From the NCBI GenBank assembly GCA_019973155.2, contig BPQB01000045.1, positions 1-64,000 on the forward strand: 64,000 nt of DNA. The letters run 5' to 3'. Positions 58,116 to 64,000 of the stretch are shown piece after piece. The stretch's first letter is position 1, and every line of letters starts with the position of its first letter. This stretch comes from Phanerochaete sordida. Its lineage: Eukaryota > Basidiomycota > Agaricomycetes > Polyporales > Phanerochaetaceae. Under the pieces are notes generated by a model, which was given only the letters and a program-made list of their open reading frames with translations, was not told the DNA's origin and searched no databases. Position numbers and translations under genes: made by a program.

Positions 58116-59782
58116 AGATCAGCAGTATTGACAGAGCATCTCGCCGACGACGCACAACGTGGCTGTCGTCGGCCCACCGCGTTGACTGCTGCGGCGTCCA
58201 AAAATGCGACGCTCCAGACCCGCAGTCGCCGGCACCGAGCTCATCCGCACGCCGCGCGCGCCATGCAGCCCAGCCCCTGGCCACACGCGCGCATAGCCAA
58301 ACCCGGCTGCCACCTTGGCTTTAGGCTGCGGCGGAACCTGATAACGCGCGCGCGACGACAATACCTGTCGATCGTTGCGCACGCTCGCCCGTTCTTCACC
58401 AGCGAGCCGAGCAGCGCAGCGGGAGGATCCGCGCCCGCTATATCATATACCGACCCCTGTCGAACGCGATCGATCCACGCACCGCGCTGTGCGCTCCCAG
58501 CGAGCCAGCGCGGCACGCAGCGCCCGCGTTTGGAGCCGACGGAGCACACCGCGTCGGCGCTGCGGCCCCGGACAGGTGCGCGACTCCGTCGAGTCTGCTG
58601 CTCACCGTTGCTGACGCTCCGGACGCCACAGGAATAGCATACTTCATTTTGGCTCAGGGAGCTTACTAGGCACATAGCGCAATACGCAGCTGCTTCTCTT
58701 CTTGCGCATAATAGGCTGCTGCGCTGACCGCATTCGCCATACGCGGAAAACGCCAACGTCTATTCTCGTCGCTGGTGCCCACCGCTGATTGCGTAGCAGA
58801 TGCACGCCCGGCCCACGTTCTCTGATCACATCTTCTCCGCCCTAGATCTTCTCCCAGCCGTCGTCACCTGCGTCCCCGGAACCTGAATCACGTATGTTTA
58901 GGCTCTGCGCGATTGCTTCGTACGCTGGCCTGCGGCAAGTGCGACGGTTCGCTGTGGCGCCGGCGGTGCCAGCATCGACGTGCGGCGGATGATATCGCCA
59001 GCTCTCCGCCAGCCCATCTGCGACGGGGCTGATCCTGGGAACGCGTACGGCGCAACAAGGTTACCGGGTAACCGCACGCACAGCACGCCGCGCCCACAGG
59101 GCCGGGGCCGCGCGCAAAAGGCAGCGCGTTCAGGCTTCGCAGCGCGCTGCGCACCGAAGCAGCCCCTCCGTGCCTGCGGGATCGCAGCGCACATCACGAC
59201 GAGAACAGGCGTATCGCCGCGCGCCGCGCGGACGGCAGCCCACGCCTTCTCCCGCCCCAGCGTGCCCAGGATCTCCCAGACGCAATCACGGCCCTCGCCC
59301 ACGCGGGTGCTGTCCGAGCAGGCAGCCCGCAGGCGCACGCTCTGTCTCGGCCTCGCCGCCAGCGTGCCTCGCGCTGACCGTGTCTCGCGCGCGGCCGCAG
59401 CCCCGCCTCCAGCCCCCAGCCGCCGTCCCGGCCAAGCACCCGCGCTGCATGCGCCGCGCCGCCCGTGCAGGCCATCCACGCCCGCGCGGGGCGCGGGCGC
59501 CTGCGCCGCGGCGCGTTCCACGGTGCGCCACATGCTCGCGGCGCCATTGGCCGGAGCACGCCTGTGCCCGTGCGCGCCGTCCCAGGCACCGACGCACGCG
59601 CCGCGGCGGCCCTGCGTGCGCCATGTGCCTGCCCCCGCGGCGACGTGCCAAGGCCCGACGGCGCGCGGCTTCCCACTGCGCGGCACATGGGCCTGTCAGG
59701 CGGCGCGCGTCCCATTGGCCCGCGCGAGGCTGTTGGGGCGGTCGGTGTGGGCGTGCCTCGGCGCGAAGGCCGCTCTCGAGGC

Positions 59783-62235
59783 GGCCGAGGGAGGCGTGCA
59801 CGGTAGAGGTGGAACGTTGGACAGCAGATCGCACCGGTCGGGTTCTCACTGGTCACTCGGCTTGGATGCCGCGCTGGAACATCGCATGGCGCTGTTGGTA
59901 TTCTGCACGATATAAATTGGTGCCATAGAGTCGTTTAAATGCGTGGGCAGTATCACCTGGTGCTATGGGTACGTGGCCAGTTCCTGACGAGGTTCGCTGT
60001 TTGGCTGACCATCGGCTTGTTTTCCTGGATCATACTACGGTCGCCTCGAGGAATCCCAGTCTTTCTCGACCAAGCCGCTTGAGAGTTCCGTTTGAGTTCG
60101 CCGTGGCATTCGGTGTAGCCAGTGGAAGCCGAATGCGTGCCTCCCCATAACTCTATATCTCAGGCTAGTGTGTATATCTGTGTTCAAAGACGGCTGCGGT
60201 TGCATCTGCCAAGCCCAGCTTGTTTGAGCGATTGGGTGAAGATGTCATCTTCTACAACAAACCTTAGATTAACATGAGAGGACTGTCCTTGGTTCGTGGC
60301 CGTATGGTAAGCGCAAATACTGTGCACGCATACACAAAACTGTCACATCGCACTGTTGACACAGTAACAGTACCACAGAATACGTGCATTCGCCGTTCAA
60401 TATGGTCCTCAAAATGTGATGAGCTATTCGACACGAGATGCATACCTCGCCGAGGAAAGCACGGTTGATTTGATTTCCTGCTGTGAATACAATTACCGCT
60501 GCCCTGTCTTCCTCAGCTGTCTCTCGTAAGTAAGGCACAGCTGAAAGTATCTCCCCGGCCCCGTAGAGTCTGGAGCAGTACAGAAGATTAAAATTCACAT
60601 CGGCATACAGACTTCCAGGTCACGTTCGGGGCCCGTACCTGGGTGTGCCTGTGGCGCGCTGGCCAAGCGGAACATCGCATGGTGATGCACGCATGATTGC
60701 CCTGGTGCCGCGCCGATGCACATGTCCACGCCGCGTACGCGGCGCGCTCTGCGCGCCCCGCCGCTCGCCACGCCACACGGATAATCGCCGGCACGTCGAA
60801 CGCGCGGAGCACGCGCTCCCGCGAAAGGTTCAGGCGCATCGGCGCCCCTCGCAATCACGAAGCGTCCGTGGAAGCCACGGCCGTGTGGGCCCTCGGTGCG
60901 GCGGGGTGTACCTCGGACATAACGCTCCGCGCGATGAACTAGCGCGAGCGTCGAAGCCGACGAAGCGTTGATAGACTGCCGAGGAACGTGCGGGTGCGGC
61001 TCTCGGCCGCCTAAAAGCTAGCAAAAAGCGTCATGCTCAGGTGTGCTCCGCTGATCACGTTCTGCGCTGTCATATGGGTGCCCTTACGTACAGCTGCGTC
61101 TGCTCCAGGAGCACACATGGTACGGTACGTCTGGCTCGGCGCGGGGCTTCTAGGCGGAGCTGCACCTCGCGAGAAGGGCATCGCAACTCAATCTTGCAAA
61201 GCGGTGCATGTTGCGATGTTAGCCGGAATTGCGGCATTCGCGCGGTGTCGTGCTACGAGTGCAGCGGCGAACATGATGCATCAGGTGGTCGCACAGGCTT
61301 GTGTTCACGGACTCGAGTGAGCCATAGTCACAAGTTACAATGACCAGCGCGCCCTTTGGTCATGATATCAGAGCTGACATGACATACAAAAATAGCACAC
61401 TACGGTTACCTTTCGCCGTCTACGAAGGAGGAGAGCGTGCTCCCCCTGCTCGAGGCGCCTCCGTTGCAGCACAGGGCGACTGGCCACAACTACGGTCCGC
61501 CCCATCCTTCGCGCAGACTGAACGCGATCGATAATTTGCACGCGCCGCGCAAACGCATGGTCAGGCATCCAGAGATACCGATAGGGAAGTTGCTCGAGCT
61601 ATCGAGAGAGCCCGAGCTGCGAATCTCTTTGCCGAAGTACATTCGGCAGAGATTCGGTTAAAGCAAGCCAGAAGTCTGCGCTGGCTTTCACGGTATTGCG
61701 AGCAGATAAGGAAGCCTAGTTTGACTGGAAGAGCGGTCACGCGAGCCAGGCATACGGTAACAGAGGCGAATAGCCGTCGTGAAAGGCGTCCGTGGCGATA
61801 ATTGGCGGGTGGCCGTGCCGTATGCCACGCCAAGAAGGCAGCTAGCGAGTACTATGCAATCCGGGGTGAGGGCGAGATTGAGCCTCGGGAAGCAGCGAGG
61901 AAGTAATCGCAGCACTACGACATTGATGATCATGAAAGAAATGGCTAACGTACAAACCGTACCGTGGCGCCGCCACCATGCGCCGGATTACCCAAATCAG
62001 CGGTCGATCTCTCAACACCGCCGCCTTCACACTCCCCTGTACCGATCATCAAGATGAGCTGCAACAGGAATACTTGCGACGCCACATTCTGCGGAATACC
62101 AGAACTGTACACGGCGAGATCAGCCTATACTCTCGGTGTTGCGCCACCTCCTCAGCTACCGGCCCTCAGGCGGCCTAGATTCGGTTGTAGCCTAGGAGAC
62201 AGGAGTCAACAAACCACATGGCCGGACCCTGCATT
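59783..62235. other. Intergenic region right of the array
   Basis: About 2.45 kb of sequence seen once in the window. Open frames are short and resemble no protein; no splice-linked gene was found. The part 60600-61350 is GC-rich, the rest average. It includes the downstream region of utp6. Confidence 0.45.
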
Positions 62236-64000
62236 TTAATCCTGATCCATGGCGTCGTCGTCCTCGACCTCACCCTCTTCAGGCCGCTGTGTCGACTCGT
62301 CACAGAACCGCCTCCAGGCCTCCTCGAGCGCGAGCTTGTCCGCGCCCTCCACCTCGGCCCTCGCGCGCTGCACGACCTCCGCGGCCTCGCGGCCCTGTCC
62401 GGCAGCGAGGAGCCAGCGCGCCCACGCGAGCGCCGCGTCCGCGACGTCGCGGCGGCGCCACGCCTGGAAGACCTCGCGGAGGAGCGCGTCGGACGCCTTC
62501 GACTCGGCGCCCGCACGCGCGGCCTCGGCGTCGAAGAACGCGCGGAGCGCCGTGCCGTCGAGCAGGAAGCCCGCCGCGAGCCGCCGGAAGTGCGCGAGGC
62601 GCGCGGTGTGCGAGGAGAGGACCTTGAGCGCGGTGGCGCAGCGCACGAGCAGGCTGGTGTGCACGAGCCGGAAGGAGGGCGCGTCTTGCATGCGCATGCT
62701 TTCGCTCAGGAGCTCCTGGAATGCACGACATAGGTTAGTCGACCGGGTATCTAGCGAGACGGGTCGCAGCGTACCTCGAGAGACTTCAGAATCTGTATCG
62801 CAGAATCCTCGTCTTGTACATCATCAACGTTGATGCCCCACAACCACACGTCGACGACATCCTCGCCCTGCACGAGCGCACGCGCTTCCCTGGCCGACTT
62901 CTGCAACTGGGCCGCATTGTCCGCAAACGCCTTCTCGACCTCCAAACGAGCAAGCCAGACGTGCGCGTCAGCCTTGCCAGCTGGAGAGGCAGTGTATTTT
63001 GTCGCCAGCTGGACGATGTTTTTGGTGAACGGCAGGAGAGGGTGCAAAGAGGTCTCGGTCGTGAGCAGGGAAAGCTCAGTTGCGAGCAGGGGCGCGGGTG
63101 CACTCGAAGACTTGAGTAGGCGCTGCACGAGCATGTGCAGAGATGTCAAAAGGTAGGCTTTCTGGAAGCGAAATGAGCGGCGCGCCTCACAGACCAGCCA
63201 TGATGCAGCTTACCAGACTGTCGTCCACATCCCCCTTCTTCACCCACTCTGCGACAAACTCCGCGTACGATCTGGCCATGCCTTCGGCGTCCTTGTGAGA
63301 GTCATCGCTGCAGGCTGCTCGTACAGCAGCGGTCATCTTCTCGTTCGCGTCCTTCAGGGCATCGACAAGGGCGGGTCCGCTAAGACTAGCAGTGAGATTC
63401 CGCGTGGCTGTCAGGCGCACGGCGACTGGATCGGTAGGAAGAGTCTGTTGCAGATGGGAATGAAGGTGGTCTAGCAGCGAACTGCGAAGAGACGGGGTAG
63501 TAGGATAGCTTGACAAGAGTTCGTGGACCGACACGAAAAGTGCAGCTTTCGGCAACGCTACAAATGGTCGCGCATGAGTTCACGCCGGCCGAGGAAACCG
63601 CATATATGCGCACCTTTCACTGCGTTCGAGATGACAGACTTCACGATCGCACCCTGCATAATCTCCCTCCGCGCCTGCTCCGACTCGTCACCCTCGCCGT
63701 CCGCCTCCATCTGCATCTGGTCGACCTCGCGCTCATCCATACCCTCTTCAACTTCCTCCTGTGCCTTGGCCTTCCCCTTTCCGTTCACGTCGATGCCCAA
63801 CAGCTCCCACCGCCTCCGCATACTCTCCACGAAACCGAGCTCGAACCGGACGTATTCCCTCCACATATCGACGCTTTCTGCGTTCAGCCGAATACCACGT
63901 TGAAGAAGGACACGCGCGGCAGAGGGCGAGAGATGTGCAAGCTCATGCTGAGCGGCGAGGATGTAGAGTGAAGGGACGTGTGGATGCAGTTGCAAAGCCC
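62236..64000 (-). CDS. utp6: U3 snoRNA-associated protein Utp6, 5'-partial
   Basis: Utp6 is a HAT-repeat subunit of the UtpB complex in the small-subunit processome, needed for pre-18S rRNA cleavage in the nucleolus. Four exons are inside the window, complement of 63614-64000 (open at the edge), 63214-63557, 62775-63161 and 62236-62715, with matching phases. The exon at the edge contains the family signature HPHVPSLYILAAQHELAHLS, then AARVLLQRGIRLNAESVDMWREYV with the HAT pattern and FVESMRRRWELLGI. The middle exons are less conserved helical repeats; the last exon ends in an acidic tail (EEGEVEDDD). The N-terminal Utp6 domain lies beyond the right edge. Direction and identity are secure, and intron calls fit consensus GTGCGC, GTAAGC and GTACGC donors. 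Confidence 0.9.

Larger units (their letters stand above)
56029..59782. repeat. Tandem array unit 3, truncated
   Basis: Third copy of the start of part A. It matches unit 2 from 43451 onward, loses the first about 30 bases at the junction, has a replaced block at 56878-58115, and stops matching at about 59782 (equivalent to about 46235 in unit 2). The right flank is single-copy in this window. Where aligned it is closer by eye to unit 2 than to unit 1 (for example the hairpin at 56173). Confidence 0.9.

Noticed and set aside
27580..59782. Ribosomal DNA or LTR-retrotransposon array
   Set aside because: No rRNA sequence, reverse transcriptase, integrase or long terminal repeats were seen in any unit.

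Overview
The window is nuclear DNA of a filamentous basidiomycete, most likely an Agaricomycete. Evidence: GC-rich sequence, protein genes cut by many 45-70 nt introns with GTRNGY donors, CTNAC-like branch sites and YAG acceptors, and typical fungal gene content (Wee1, Pcl-type cyclin, Ran1/Ksp1-type kinase, Utp6, uL11).

Left part (1-27 kb) is ordinary gene space. In order: a wee1 mitotic-inhibitor kinase (+); three tandem paralogous FAD monooxygenases (-) with identical intron positions and an F-box gene (+) lying between the second and third; a glutathione S-transferase (-); ribosomal protein L12/uL11 (-) divergent from a Pcl/Pho80-type cyclin (+); and a large Ran1/Ksp1-like protein kinase (-). 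The F-box gene carries an in-frame TGA inside its conserved N-terminal motif. The three flavoenzymes plus GST resemble an accessory detoxification or secondary-metabolism neighbourhood; wee1, the cyclin and the second kinase are cell-cycle or nutrient-signalling genes.

Middle part (27.6-59.8 kb) is a tandem array of one large unit present two and a third times: unit 1 at about 27580-43417, unit 2 at 43418-56028, and a truncated unit 3 at 56029-59782. Without later insertions the unit is about 12.6-12.8 kb. No known protein is recognisable in it. Its minus strand carries a long series of well-formed spliceosomal introns conserved between copies, while non-triplet indels between copies break the candidate reading frames. 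Unit 1 alone holds two later insertions: a 1292 bp terminal-inverted-repeat element flanked by TA, and a 1.77 kb block with a Helitron-like end. Unit 3 has a 1.2 kb block replaced by unrelated DNA. This array is the best candidate here for an undescribed system.

Right part (59.8-64 kb) is 2.4 kb without a recognised gene, then a 5'-incomplete utp6 gene (-), a U3 snoRNP component.

Exon boundaries were built by hand from splice consensus and phase; they have no transcript support.
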